Source: Symsagittifera roscoffensis | Taxonomy: Eukaryota; Xenacoelomorpha; Acoela; Convolutidae | Direction: 5' to 3' | DNA length: 64,000 nucleotides | Assembly (NCBI RefSeq): GCF_963678635.1 | Contig: NC_087065.1 | Span: 7,961,209 to 8,025,208 of the forward strand | Shown: piece after piece, positions 43,801 through 56,035 of the stretch | Position numbering within the stretch: the first letter of the stretch is position 1 | Layout of the letters: the number at the start of each line of letters is the position of its first letter | Made by a program: the position numbers and the translations under genes | The notes under the pieces: generated by a model | What the model saw: the letters and a program-made list of their open reading frames with translations, nothing else | Databases searched by the model: none | What the model was told of the DNA's origin: nothing

Positions 43801-46152
43801 GAAATAAGGAAAAATGACACTGTTATTGAACATACTTTGAACTCACTTTAAACTAAAATTGTGACCTTTTTCCCATAAAACTAGCCTAAACTAGCATGAA
43901 AGCCTAAAACGTAAATTCAATGTTGGCAGTAAATTAGGCTTACTCGATAACAGTTTTCGTTCAAAATGAATGAAAACATTAAATAATGAAGAACATCAAT
44001 TTAGAAGGCTAACAGTTGAGAAAGAACTGGAAAAAAAACTAAGGTTCTACAAAAAAATCAAAAAAATTAAACCCAATATTTTTGACACCGACGAATATTT
44101 TATATGTCGTTCGAGTCACTACTGAATTCGCTTTAATTTGATATAACCATCAAATCAGCCCGATAGTTAATTTTGGTAACTGATTTTGTCTGAAAAACAA
44201 CAAACTAACACACACCCGAAGACAAAATTCCCTCCCCACTTTCAGTGATTGGACCAATATCAAATTTGAGCGTAATCGACTCTTAAAAACGAAAACAACC
44301 AATCGACCAAAAAAGTCTTTTTTCATTGTCATTTTTTGTATGAAGCAGTGAAATAACTTCAAGGTTGTTTCAAAATGTATCACCTTCACCCCGATGTTTA
44401 TAGACGTACTAGCGCCTTGTTCGGTTCAGTTAGTACATTTTAATTTATTAAGAAATTATATCAGACCAGGATAAATTATCGCAACGCTACACAATAAAAA
44501 CACAAAGGCGAAGCTGAGCTAGCAACAAGTACATCGCTAAAACAAAGCCAACAGACAGTTAGACAACAGTCAATGAATGCAAGTAAACAAAAAATCAAGA
44601 CTTGTTTTTTGGAAACACCTCAATTTTCGAAATCCAAAGAATTGGCCTTGAAGCTCTTTGAATTTCAAGAACATTTCATGATTGACACTTTATCTTTATA
44701 TTAAGCTAATTTGACAACACAGGATCAATAGGTAAAAGTTTTATTCCGCTGAAAAATTTGAAAAAGAAATTCCATTTTCAAAACTAGAAGTCGATCAATT
44801 TTTTTGTGACCTTTTTATTTTTACTGTTCAATTGTGGCGTTTGCCTTTCTTTCAACAAAATAAATGAACTGAACCTTAAACATCAATTTCAAACCGCGAA
44901 AAATAATTTAAGCCTGAACAAGTTTTAAGGCTTCTCCAAAACAAAAAACAAAAAAAGACTTATAAGAGAGTCTGAACTACATTCAACAACTTTTAAGCAG
45001 CAAGACGTTCAAAAACTAACATTTAGGATTTTTATTGATTTACCTTTGAAAAAACAAATAGAAAAACAAAACAAATCGAATATTTTATTTTATTAAATTT
45101 TTGTAGGTTTCTTAAAAAGGTCAAAATAGTGTCGATGTCGAGCATTTAAAAAGTGACATCAGATCGTCTTATCAATTTCTGGAATCAATTCGAAATTTTT
45201 TGGAGACAAAAAACTAGAAAGTAAGCCAACGGAATTAACGCCGACAGCCAATAGACTGAAACTCAACCGAACTATCTCAGCAAAGTCTAATTAGAAGTAA
45301 AAACATGTACTGCCAACATAGTAGCCACGAATGCCATGCATGTATTATTCGGGAACTAAATAATTAAAGCGAGAGCTCAACCGACACCCATTAAAACAAA
45401 AAACATACGCTAAAAATTATATCGAAATTATATAAATACATGCAACTAGATCTATCCAAATGTATGAAAATAGTTGAAAAAATCAATAAGCATAGGAAGA
45501 AAACTTATCAAGCTGAAAAAGATGACAATATCTAAACATAACCCCTTGAATAAATAATCCAAATCAAAAAAAGATTCCAAAAGATTTGAAACTAAATCAA
45601 ATTGAAAATCTTTTAGTCCTACTCTCCCTCAAAGCTCACACGGACACAGAAAATTTTTGGTTCATCGAACGGCGCATTAGAAACCTCTAAGCAAATGCAA
45701 AGTCGTCCGAAAATTATTAGTCCAAAAAAGGACAAAAAGCAAAAATAACCAAGTCGAGTGGGTAGAATTTAACCAACATAAAAAGCAAACCTAGAAAATG
45801 ACGGATATTTAAAAATTAAGTTTCACAATAAAATGCTCATTATTTGCAACAGAGAGGACTTGGATTTGCAACAAAGAGAACAAAGAGGTGAATGAGTCCA
45901 GGAAAGAGTCTTAAGAACAAAATTGTTTACCGGGAAAAATGTCTAGTACCCGATTGCAATAACCTTGCTTACTATAATTATCCCAAATTACCATAACAAG
46001 CGAAGATGAAGCTTGACCAGGAAAGTTAGATTAGTCCTTCTGCCGTCCCGTTAATTACTAAGTTTTGAAGACATTTTTTCTTCACAAACAACCTGGTAAA
46101 AAGAGGGGAGAACGGCAGAAGTGTTAGTCTTGTTTTTTGAAAAATAACTTAC
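43801..46152. other. Noncoding interval
   Basis: AT-rich, with no supported gene. Blocks at 44120-44290 and 44680-44900 match the dispersed repeats at 35375-35530 and 34810-35030, in swapped order. The rest shows no structure I can name. Confidence 0.5.
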
Positions 46153-46182
46153 TTTCCAGAAGAGTGCTTCGATGTCTATTCT

Positions 46183-46217
<35 letters not shown>

Positions 46218-46376
46218 TTCCTCCTCCTCCTCCCCGTCGTCATCCCCGTCGTCGTCTCCCCCCTCGTCCCCGTCCTCCTCAGCCCCCTCCATCATGGCCG
46301 CCTCCTCCATCATGATCGCGTCCAGCATAGTCTCGTCAATTTCGTCGTTGTCGCCCGAGTCAGCCTCGTTGTCATC
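46153..46376 (-). CDS. Acidic internal exon of an unidentified gene, with a probable frame break
   Basis: On the minus strand a good acceptor (TTTGCAG at 46377-46383) precedes a frame starting DDNEADSGDNDEIDE. It continues through a Met/Ala/Glu segment into Asp/Gly and then an unbroken run of about 18 Glu. In that frame a TAG (46176-46178) ends it. A strong donor (AAA|GTAAGT) lies just beyond, at 46152. Reading one frame over from the end of the Glu run gives RIDIEALFWK exactly up to the donor in phase 0. The exon is 224 bases, one short of a multiple of three, while its likely sister exon is phase 0/0. So either one base is missing in the GAG/GAA run or the stop is real. Gene not recognised. 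Confidence 0.6.
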
Positions 46377-46399
46377 CTGCAAAGATACGCTTCATGTCA

Positions 46400-46494
46400 G
46401 TAAAGACACGTCACACTATTATGTAAAGACACGTAACTATACTTTTGTAAAGACACATAACTATACCTTTGTAAAGACACGTAACTATACCTTG
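46400..46494. repeat. Minisatellite, four 23-24-bp units of GTAAAGACACGTAACTATAC
   Basis: Units begin at 46400, 46423, 46447 and 46471, and an isolated copy is at 46618. It lies 24 bases upstream (in minus-strand terms) of the acidic exon's acceptor. Confidence 0.8.
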
Positions 46495-48651
46495 CAACAA
46501 ACCGTAAATGCAACTTTTGACGTCGTCGCAAGTAACGTATAGTTACCAATATGTGTTGCGTGTCAGACAGACGTATCTTTTGTTTGCCAAGAGGCTATCT
46601 TTGTCTCGTAACAGCAGTAAAGACACGTAACTGCGATGTCGTTTGCGAAACGTTATATACCAAGCATGAGTTACTTTTTCACGCCGCAAATTCAATCTCT
46701 AAATAGAGACGACTTATCGCCTTTTTCAACTGTTGTTTTTTCTAATGATCATGAAAATTGATCTACTAAGATGAATATGGAGGGGTCTGATTTTTTGATG
46801 AATATGGATTTTTTTTCTAAAGTGACGCGATATTCAGTGATATATGTGAGACCAGACATAAAATAATGCCGCGCAAATCAAGCTAAAACTAAAAGAAATT
46901 AGTTTCATTATTTAATAAATGTCATTTTTTACACTGTATAGTTGCATAGTCTCGTTTAAGTTGATGAAAAATTTTGACCTTGTCAGCTATTTTTTTTTGG
47001 ATAAGAACTTTCCCTTAAAATATAGCGACTCAATTGTTGCACTGGGGTAGCCACATTATGATACAAATATGAATCCATACTATTTAAAATAGAATCGTAG
47101 AAAATCGTTCAACACAGTTATACCACACAGTTAAACACACAGTTCAACCAGTTAAACACACTCGCAAACTTTTTTGTTTAGAGACATTAAATCACCCATT
47201 CATAATAAAAAGATGGAAAAAATAACAACACAGGCGGTTTTTGATATGGTTGAAAAACACAAAGATGATCTGAATCTGAATTATAAGAAGAAAAAAGCAG
47301 ACAAAAATTAAATTATTCGTAGAAACTTAAGATAGATGAGTGTCTTTCCTGTAAAAAAAAAAGAAGTAAATGACTCTATTTTGTGCTTTGGTGATTTTTT
47401 ATGATTTTTTTCCAAAGTCGTGGATAAACTTGTTCATGTTTTACGCGTGCAACATTTCTTTGAGTCGGTTTGACTGGATTTTTGACCAAGGAGAAGGGGG
47501 GGGGGAGGTTGGATTCGAAATTTGATGACTGAGTTGATTTGTTGATTTCTTACTAGCGTTACAATCCTGTTTTTTCGCTGGAAACAAACAAAATAAACAC
47601 TCATTAGATGATCACACACATTCGATAAAACCAAAATGTATAAAAAAGTGTAGTACTTTTTCATTTAATCGTAAATTAGAGACTTCAATTACAAAACTTA
47701 CCATTCGAAGCTCAGCAAATCGTTTAACTTAATTTATATTTAATTTGATAAAAATTTTCCGATTCTAATTCTTATCAAGGCCCGTCAATCGAACAACACT
47801 AGAACTAGAATAGACAAACTTACATCTAAAGTTTATAGACTTTTCAAAAACAGACTCTCGAATCCACATAAATCACTACTCCATGAAGATCACCCTCAAA
47901 ATAAGTCTCTGTTTCTAAAACCTCACTCACAAACTCACAAATGAGACTCAAATTTCCATGAAAAGACAATTTGGAAACAACCGGCAAAATACTTCAAACG
48001 GGTCGGTTTTAACAACGAGCGGACCAAGTTATCACCAAGATGAGGACACAAAAAGTTCACGCAAGGCTGATTGGGTTTTCTCTTCTCACCTGGGCTGTCC
48101 GGTACTCGCGGTATCGGGCTTTTTCTTTCTTCTCTTTGCGCTTGTTTTTGCCCTACGAGAGACGATAAGTTTTCCATGTTTAGTATGTTTTTTTTTAAAC
48201 AGGATTCTTTTAAATTTGTTCTCAAAATTTTCAACTCGATTTCTCACTACAACAGAGATTAGTATGTCATTGAATTTTAGCGTTTGCATTTTAATACAAA
48301 AATAAAATTTTATGCTCGAGTTTTTGTCGTTGAAATTTGGTGTTGCAATTTACTAGAAAAGAAATATTTGTTGAGAGTTATCTCTAAATTCTAAGAATGT
48401 GGAAAGGCAAAAAAATGCAGTTCACACCAAACACTAAAAATTTCATTAAGTAAAGTTTTGTAAATTTTTATACGTATAAAATCCGGGTAATAGATTACTT
48501 GCGAGGTACAAAACTGGTTTCTATGATTAGTTCCGCTTCTCACTATTATTGTGTTTTGATAAAGCAAATATTATTTCCAGTCCGGGATTCGAACCTGAAC
48601 CTTTTGAAGGCAAACCACGCAATTTTCGAGATACGAAACAAGTAAACTATT
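46495..48651. other. Noncoding interval
   Basis: No supported gene. A short G-run lies near 47496-47507. A tRNA B-box-like GGTTCGAATCC is present on the minus strand at about 48585-48595 but no cloverleaf fits. Short ORFs near 47935-48305 overlap on both strands and have no domain. Confidence 0.5.
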
Positions 48652-49088
48652 CAGGGGCGGATCAAGGATTTTCTCGAGGGGGCGGGGGCGGATTTTCAAA
48701 AAATTTTCGAAAATTTTGACGACCTTTTTTTTTAGGTCGACCAAATTGATTTTTCGAGCTCTCCCAAAGCACGGTTTTGTCCCTATTTTGGCCAAATTTT
48801 TTGCGCCGCAGGCAAAATTTTGAAAAAACAGGTCAAAAAAGGCGTTTTTAGGCACTTTTTGGAAAATTTTGACCAAAAAATTGCGTTTTTTCGGCGCGCG
48901 CTCCCCCCTTAAAATTAGTATATATTGGCGCCGAAGGCGCCTTTAGAAAATTTTAAGGGTCGGTCGGCCAAAAATGGATTTCTTAAAAAGTATCAAAGGG
49001 GGGACCCTTTGGGTCGGCAGGGGGTCGAATCCCTGAGGGGGGGGGGGGGGGGAGGGCGTCCGCCCCCCCCCCCCTAAATCCGCCCCTG
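48652..49088. mobile_element. hAT-like MITE, copy 1 (437 bp) with perfect 8-bp target duplication
   Basis: The element begins CAGGGGCGGAT and ends ATCCGCCCCTG, a perfect 11-bp terminal inverted repeat. It is flanked on both sides by AAACTATT (48644-48651 and 49089-49096). CAGGG-type termini and 8-bp duplications are characteristic of hAT transposons. It encodes nothing and so is non-autonomous. Internal G/C runs near its right end and a GGCGCC-GAA-GGCGCC core suggest strong secondary structure. Confidence 0.92.
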
Positions 49089-49159
49089 AAACTATTACTT
49101 TTTTGAAGCAAAATTTGAAGTATTTTGCCGGACTTAACCTTGTTTCTTCTTCTACGCAG

Positions 49160-49232
49160 AAGAGGTCGCGGCTTGTTTTTCTGGGCAGCTGCAAACAAAA
49201 ACCACTGCATCAACTTCAAAAATATTGACCTC
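49160..49232 (+). other. Candidate plus-strand exon
   Basis: A good acceptor (TTTCTTCTTCTACGCAG, ending at 49159) precedes a frame reading RGRGLFFWAAANKN followed by HCINFKNIDL, GC-richer than the flanks. It either ends at a donor CTC|GTGAGA after 49232 (73 bases, exiting in phase 0) or runs to a TAA at 49242 that overlaps an AATAAA. Exit phase 0 is compatible with the plus-strand exon at 58032. No family is recognised. Confidence 0.35.
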
Positions 49233-49789
49233 GTGAGACAATAAATAACGAATTAGCAAAAATATATCGACAACATTTGATGGAATAATTTTGAAAATAG
49301 AATAGAAAATGTGTCTAAGAGGGAAATAGACGTGTGTAATCAAGACAAGAGAGTAGCAAAACAGTTTAGTTTCAGCTAAAAAAATATTAGTCTAATGCAA
49401 TTAAGTATTTTAATTATCAAAATATTGAGAATATTATTTTTTAAACATTTTTGAACATTTTTTTTTGTTCCACGGTTCTTCAAGATCAGAAGTCGTTCGA
49501 CTTCTCAAAAAACTTCCAAAATTTTATTTTTTTGAGGTTTTGCTACTTTCGTTGTGAAAATAAGAAAGGAGAAAATTTACGACTTGAATTTCTGGCTCGA
49601 TGTGATAGAAATATAGTATATTGAGAACGAAAGAAACACACGATAGACAAACTTGAGCTTACTTGTAGGAAACCAAGACGATCGAACACGCTTTTTCTGA
49701 AATAAAAATTACTGGTAATCAATTTTCACAAATCCTATTAAACTAAAATCTAGCCGCGCCAGTTGTTCGTACCGCCCATTTCTGTGCAC

Positions 49790-50222
49790 CAGGGTGGATC
49801 TAAGTTTTTCTCGAAGTGAGGTGGGGGGAGGGCATATTTATAAAAAAAATCGAAAATTTTGTCGACGACCTTTTTTTTAGATCGACCGAATTGATAATTG
49901 ATTTTCTGAAGTCTCCCAAATAAGTATCAAGAACCTATTTCGACCAAATTTTCTTCACCGAAAGAAAATTTTTGAAAAAAAAACAAGCCAAAAAAGAGGA
50001 TATTAGGCCATTCTTGGAAAATGTTGACCAAAAAAATTTGGCGTGCGCTCTCCCCTCAAAATTAGTATATATTGGCACCGAAGCCGCCTTTAGAAAATTC
50101 CTAAGGTCAGTCAGCCGAAAACAGACATTCCAAAAATGTACAGAGTACAGAGAGAAACCCTTTGGGTCGGCAGGGTGTTGAATCCCTAATAGGGGAAGGC
50201 GCCACCGCAATATCCGCAACTG
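49790..50222. mobile_element. hAT-like MITE, copy 2 (433 bp)
   Basis: Begins CAGGGTGGATC and follows copy 1 block by block (TCGACCGAATTGAT, GCGCTC, ATTAGTATATATTGGC, CTTTGGGTCGGCAGG) to ATCCGCAACTG. Flanks CTGTGCAC (49782-49789) and CTGTGCTC (50223-50230) agree at 7 of 8 bases, a decayed target duplication. Confidence 0.85.
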
Positions 50223-50408
50223 CTGTGCTCAGCACTGAGTATTCTTCTTGAGCGCTTTCTTTTAAAAAAAAATCCAATTCAGCCAAGTGCAGTATCATAA
50301 TGAAGCCTCTTCAGCCGTCATTTGCACTACAATTTTTTAAGGCTGTCTCAGTGTCCAAAAATGTGTCTGGATTTTTCCTAATATCACACCCAATTTGATA
50401 ATCATGAA

Positions 50409-50893
50409 TTCATTTTTACTGCAGCATTAATTCAGCTATAATTGACTCTCATTTTGTAATTTTTAATTTAACTGATTTGCTTTTTGCTTTAGAAAAGCCA
50501 GCTAAAATCTATTTTGATTTTCTTTACTGAAATCATGGTGGTCGTAACCTTCTATGCATCCATCCGGCTATCCTGTTTTTCCTGGTTCATTTGTCATCAA
50601 CATTTTGACAAAACAAATTTCGAGCGTTGAAAATTCAAATAAATCAATATTTCAGTGAATTAAAATTTATTTTACTGCAGCATTGCTTAAGCTATAATTA
50701 ATTCTAAAGTTGTAACTTCTCTTTTATTTAGTTGCTATTTACTTTAGAAAAGCCAGCTCGAATTTATTTTGAATTTCCTTTCTGAAATGATTGTGGTCGT
50801 AACCTTGTTTGCATCCGGCTATCTTTGTTTTTCCTGGTTCATTTTGTCATCAACATTTTGTCAAAAAAAGATATTGAGCGTTGAAAATTCCAA
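50409..50893. repeat. 256-bp tandem duplication
   Basis: The unit containing ACTGCAGCATT, GAAAAGCCAGCT, GGTCGTAACCTT, CCGGCTATC, TTTTTCCTGGTTCAT and GAGCGTTGAAAATTC occurs at 50409-50664 and again at 50665-50893, with 256 bases between equivalent points. Divergence of several percent is visible. No coding potential is seen. Confidence 0.85.
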
Positions 50894-51379
50894 CAAATTT
50901 TTTTAATTGGGTCTTTTGGAACAAGATCCTTTCTTTTTTGTTTTTAAAAAACATTATACGCAATAAAGCCAATTAACTCCTCTTTTGAAATTATGAAGAC
51001 GTTCTGTCGAAAAATAATTAGTAAAAACAAACGTTCGAAATGAATTAAAATTACCTTCATTTTTTATTCACGATAATTCAACAAGTTTGGAAAATACCCA
51101 AAACCTGTCAAGTTAAAAATAGAAAATACATAATCTTTTTTTATTTACATGTGATCGGCTTTTTGGTAAGTTGATTCAAAAATTTGTACATACAAAAACT
51201 TAATTTCGCTCATATCAACAAAAAAATTACAAAAAAAATTGAAACAGAAATGTTTTGTTTTTTGAACAAGGAAGAAAAATGAAACTTGCCGTAAGTTTTT
51301 CGAATATAAAAATTTATGTCAACAATGTTCGTTGGAACAAGGGTTGTCAATCGGTTTTACTTTTTACTCCCTAGCATAA

Positions 51380-51800
51380 AAACCACTCCTTGTCATAAGA
51401 AGCAACAACAAGAGTGCTAAAACAACTGCTTTTATTCTTCGGCAAAAAAAAATTTCCAACCTGTGCTCTTTTTAAAATAAATTTATGGGACTTAAAGATA
51501 GCCAATTTGGCCAATTTGGGACAATTAACGCGTGATATGTTTCGCACTGTTAACGCGTAAGCGGCGATTTAATCCGTCACAGGAAACATTCCAAATTGGT
51601 TGAAGCAGGGCTATTTATCATAGGAGCAAAATTTTTCACTTTAGATTTTTTATGGCATGTGAGGAAATCTGTTAAACTTCAAAAAAATTTGCATTTTATT
51701 TATTTTAAAAATTGCTCTATAGGCCTAAAAAGGCAATTGTAACAGTCAGGGCTTCGTCCTAATACGAGCAGTTTTCTTCGTTTCAATCAGCCAAGACGAT
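51380..51800 (-). repeat. Dispersed repeat, inverted relative to 61930-62400
   Basis: Reverse-complemented, this block shares ordered segments with 61930-62400. Examples are CTTCAACCAATTTGG, TACGCGTTAA, TTAATTGTCCCAAATTGGCC, GAGCACAGGT and the GGCTTCG-CCT...ACGAGCAGT segment. A third partial copy lies at 34090-34240. The family is unnamed; it may be a DNA-transposon derivative. Confidence 0.7.
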
Positions 51801-54346
51801 ATATTGTTTGTCAAACAAAATATTTTTCAAATTTTAAAAGATGATCTTTTTATATCTACCGCTTAAAAATTGAAGCACATATTCATATTTGTATTTCCAT
51901 AACAAAGTTTGCAAAAAAAAGTTATGTTTTTAATAAATTAGGCGTTTTTGTGCTTTTTAGTGAAAATGCAGGGAGACTGGACAAAAATACTTTATAATAG
52001 ATAGATAAAAAACAAACATCGATTTAAAGGTATGTCCAAATACACGATTTGCTCTCGCTACGCGTCTGAAACCAGTAGATTGTTTGAAATAATTTCAAAA
52101 AAAATGTGTAGATTAAATAAATTAATTAGAACAACTTTTGATAAAAGTTCGAACCCATTGGTCTGAGGAAGTTTTTTCGTTTTTCTTGCTTCCATTCGTT
52201 TTCACCGCGTATTGTGAGTTCGATAATCTGTTGATAGGAAAGTTTGAACCTAGTTAAACATACTCAAGGGCACCGAAAAATTGTTGACTTTTCAAAAAAG
52301 GTTTCATCTCTCGAGTTTTAAAAAGTCAGTATTGCTTTTTATATCTCTGAGTTAAATGAATCTTTCATGATTGGCACTTCCAAAAAGACTAAACCAAAAT
52401 CGAGAAATTGGAATAATAGAAAATTTAATCCGCTGGAAAATCTGTTTACAATATTCAATGACACCTACGAGTCTTTACTTTTTATACCCTCCCTAATTGA
52501 TGGAAAAGGAAAATAGAAATTTTATACAAAACTTGATTATACTACTAAGACAAGCAGGATATTGATACGAAACAGGCCAAAACGAAGCCATCTTGTTGAA
52601 TTTTGCCATTTCAATTCACGTAAATTTCACAAAAACGAGACTAAATGCGTTTTCAATTGTCAGTTAATTTGGATTTGTGCAACTTTCCTAGATGATTTAT
52701 ATTTCTGCATATCAGGTTTTTTTTTAGTAAAATTGATCCAAATTTTGAAAATTAAATTTTTGTTTTCATTTTTAATCATAAAGGGGGATGGGCATAACCG
52801 TTGAGACCCACACTAAGGGGGCATTAATTAACTTTGAGAAAAATTAGTTTTTTTAGAATATCAGCAGGACTTTCAATGTGCAACTGTGAGTTTAAAGAAG
52901 CAAGAAACATTTAACGTGTGGCTGATAACTACAGCTCAGGGGGGAGGGGGTATTCTTTGCCGGAAGGACCATATGGCCGAAAATTGTGTACGCCAATCAG
53001 AATTCAGTATTGAAAAACTCGGAATAACTAATTTTGAACAGCAGTCAGTATTGGTCAGTTCAACTGATATTGACTTGGTTGAAATTTTTTATGCATTCAG
53101 TCCTTCTGATATGAGAATAGCCCCCGCTTAGAGGTTACAGAACAGTAGGGTGGTTGTTTCCAATTAACATTGTTTTTACCGTGTCAGTCCCATATGGCTG
53201 CTAACTTGCTGCCATCGAAACAGTGGCAATATGGAAACCTGTGGATTCCTTGTATTCAATATATGCCACTTACTTGCTCCTACTTAAACAAAACTGAAGT
53301 TAATCTCAGGCAACTAAGCCTTGCACTTTTTGTACGATTAAAACAGTCAGAATTAGGAAGAAAATGCAGTGCAAAAGTCGCATATCTGTAAATCGCAAGA
53401 AAAAAAAACATTCAAATTTTGTCAATATAATTTTAAAAATAAATCAAGACTTGAGATTTCAGTTTTTGAGCCGTTTTAATAGTTTTTTCTACTTCAAACG
53501 CGTCGGAAATTGACCAGCTGTTTCTAATGCGAATTTCGTCTGTGTCCAATTAAAGTCGCAATTCTATCGAACAACAAATCTAACAGTTATGGTCACTTCT
53601 AACTAAGAAAAAATCATTCAGTTTTAAAGAACTAATGCTACCGCATGGACAGAAGATTCGAGTATTTTCTGTTAGTCCCTTAAACCCTTTTCTTTTACAA
53701 CAGTTTAGCTTAAATGCTATTTTCATTCAGTTTTTTTTTCAGTTTGGTCGGATCGTCTTTTCATTGAAAGCTAAAAGGGGGTGGGGGGGGGGGGGGGGTT
53801 TGGCTAACAGAAACAGAAAGTACCCGAAGATACTGAAGCCTCGTTCCTAGCATTTCGATCCGAAGTTACAACAGATTATGTCAGAGGTCAGGCATGTGAA
53901 CACGAACAACATTTCAGTGATGGTTAGTTAGTACTTGCAAACAACAAACATCAAAGAACAAGCAGAAAACATCAACGGGTGGGAACACAAAACTTAGAAG
54001 AAAAAACAACAACCAGTCAGTAGGATATGATTTTATGGAAAAATTCAAATTGTCTTGAGTTAGTATGAATTTCAAGGAAACCAATTAGTCGAAGAAGTCG
54101 AAAAACAACTGATTCATGGGCTTGGGCTGATAATTATTTCAACTCATAAATCTTTGATTCCAGCAAGCGAACTTGAAGTTAATAATTAAATATAACTCGT
54201 AAAAATTATAAATAACTTAGTTATTGTGCACCTGGTTAAGAAAGGTTAGAGTGTTACTCAGAAAGCTGAGCATTTTAAGTGTTAAATTAAATAAATGCTT
54301 TAAGTGAAGTTCAAATTTGATTTTGGAAAGTAAACGTGAAACATAC
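51801..54346. other. Noncoding interval
   Basis: No supported gene. Short ORFs around 52562-53391 have no recognisable domain or splice context. Long G-runs occur at 52938-52950 and 53779-53801 and could form G-quadruplexes. 52340-52480 shares short blocks with the dispersed repeat near 44700. Confidence 0.45.
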
Positions 54347-54550
54347 GTCGTCCATTTCGTTGTTGGCTTCGTCGTCGTCGCCCGAATCGTCGTCATCGTC
54401 GTCGCCATCGTCGTCATCGTCGTCGTCGCTGCCACTGCCGCTTTCATCAGAATCACCGTTACCGCCTCCCTTCTTCCTCTCTATCCTCCGCCGGGCGGCT
54501 AGAGTGAGAGCGGCGGCCGTTCCCGCGCGGCTATAGCCGCTGGCGCTGCG
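54347..54550 (-). CDS. Acidic internal exon (68 codons) of the same unidentified gene
   Basis: A 204-base exon with clear borders: acceptor TGTTGCAG at 54551-54558 and donor GAC|GTATGT (donor bases 54341-54346), phase 0 at both ends. It encodes a basic/alanine start (RSASGYSRAGTAAALTLAA, then RRRIERKK), a Gly/Asp/Ser linker, and two Asp runs ending EANNEMDD. It is GC-rich against AT-rich introns. It joins in frame to exons at 58149-58381 and 46153-46376. The acidic stretches suggest a charged linker or chaperone-like surface in a larger protein; no family is assigned. Confidence 0.7.
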
Positions 54551-54567
54551 CTGCAACAGCACACGCA

Positions 54568-54655
54568 GTCAAGTCAAGTCAAGTGACTCTCATCAGAAGT
54601 CAAGGTCAAGTGAGTTTCAAGGTCACTTTCACTTCACACTCAAGAAGTTCACTTC
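54568..54655. repeat. TCAAG-rich tandem repeat upstream of the acidic exon
   Basis: GTCAA is repeated three times at 54568-54582, followed by looser GTCAAGGTCAAG and TTCACTT repeats. It lies within 20 bases of the exon's acceptor on the minus strand. Confidence 0.6.
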
Positions 54656-55389
54656 AGTTCGTTTATTTCACCTGTGGAGGGTGTGGCTACTCCAAGCGCA
54701 AAGGGGCGTGGCGGCCAAGTGCCCAATCGGAGAAAAAAGCAATTCACAATCGGGGTTTGTCTGCTCATCTATCTACTAAATAGCTAAGCAGACTCTTTCA
54801 CCCAACGAACGCTGTTTAACGCTTAACAGTCGGTTAAGAGTTACCACCCATATATGAAAAAGGAGAACACCATTATTACATAAGTACCATGAGAGGTCCA
54901 AGTAGTCAAACTTATATACCAAAGACCAACTGAAATCAAAAAGACTTAAAACTAAAAACTTGAACGCAAATTACAGCAAAATTGTATATTTTAAAAAATA
55001 TATTAGCGACTAAAAACTTGAACACATACCATTAAAAATCATACGAAGAAAAAAGAAAACAAAAATTTTTGTTTATAAAAACTGTTAGCAAAAAAACTCG
55101 CTAGTTTTTTTGTGGATGTTAGTATTGACTACTTGGAACCAAAATGATAATTACTTAACCACAGCATTAGGTAGGTTACATTCAAAACAGTATAGAAATA
55201 GCACTAAATGATGACATTTAAAAAGGATGGGTTCGAAATAGCACAACTGAGGAGCAGAGTATTAAAAGCAGAGCAAGTCAAGATAGACTTCAGAAACAAC
55301 AAGAAGACAACAAAAGGTTCTTCAAGCTGCGGCTCTTTTCAAGTTGTCCTTAAGTCTTCTTTGATCAACTGAAAATGTATAAGTTTGCA
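54656..55389. other. Noncoding interval
   Basis: Only short chance ORFs; a GGCGTGGCGGCC-type GC patch lies near 54700. I see no gene or delimited repeat. Confidence 0.45.
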
Positions 55390-55392
55390 TCG

Positions 55393-55690
55393 ATCTAGCG
55401 GCGGATGTATGATTTTTTTCTTTCAGAAGGGCGCGGTCGGGTGATTTTCATTTGAAAAAACGTCGACTTTTTGTTCAAAGTTTACCGAATTGGTTTTTCG
55501 AGCTCAACCGAAACAAAAAAAATTAATATTAGGATTGGCCAAATAGTTTTAAAATATTACTATTAAAGGGGCTCGTTTTTTTTTGCTGAGGGGGTCATCT
55601 TCATGAGGAGGAAGTTCGTCGCATTCACCCGCTTAACCCCCTTTCCTAATTCTCCAACCCCCCCCCCCTGCATCCAAGGCTGTGAGGGTT
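55393..55690. mobile_element. Possible ancient relative of the hAT-like MITE
   Basis: The start AGCGGCGGATGTATGATTTT, a central CCGAATTGGTTTTTCGAGCTC, and a C-run followed by GCATCCAAGGCTG follow the block order of the MITE family. Termini are degraded and no target duplication is seen. Confidence 0.4.
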
Positions 55691-55865
55691 GATTTATTTT
55701 AGTTCAAGTTCTTTGGTCTCTTTTTACCAAGTTTTGGCTTTATGAAAAAAACGGAACCTGAAAAACTAGTGAACTTGAAAAGAGCCTTCAGGTTACGTCA
55801 AAAGGAACAGTACAGAAAAGGTGCTTGTGTGTGCGTGAGTTTCAGCGCGTGGAAAAAAATTGCAT

Positions 55866-56035
55866 TGTGTGAAATTATTTTATTTCATTTCATTTCATTT
55901 TAGCTATTAGCTCAGCGGAGGGGGACTTTGCTGCTACCCAAATCGGGCGCCGACGGGCCTTTAATATCCTGCCTTACCTCACCCATGTCCAGTTTATAAT
56001 AGAGCGAAGGAAGACTCGGTATCTGTTATCACAAT
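55866..56035 (-). repeat. SINE/LINE-like 3' end with a pentanucleotide tail
   Basis: Read on the minus strand, a GC-richer body (GGCCCGTCGGCGCCCGATTT ... CCGCTGAGCTAATAGCT) ends in an ATGAA-type tail repeated about three times. That is how many LINE-mobilised elements end. On the plus strand TAGCTCAGCGG resembles a tRNA A box, but no matching B box follows. The 5' end is not defined. Confidence 0.4.

Noticed and set aside
48572-48652. tRNA gene on the minus strand near 48590
   Set aside because: A B-box-like GGTTCGAATCC is present, but acceptor strands do not pair and no D-arm or anticodon arm fits.
53779-53801. G-runs as functional G-quadruplex promoters
   Set aside because: They are simple homopolymer-like runs with no adjacent gene start and may be sequencing-sensitive.
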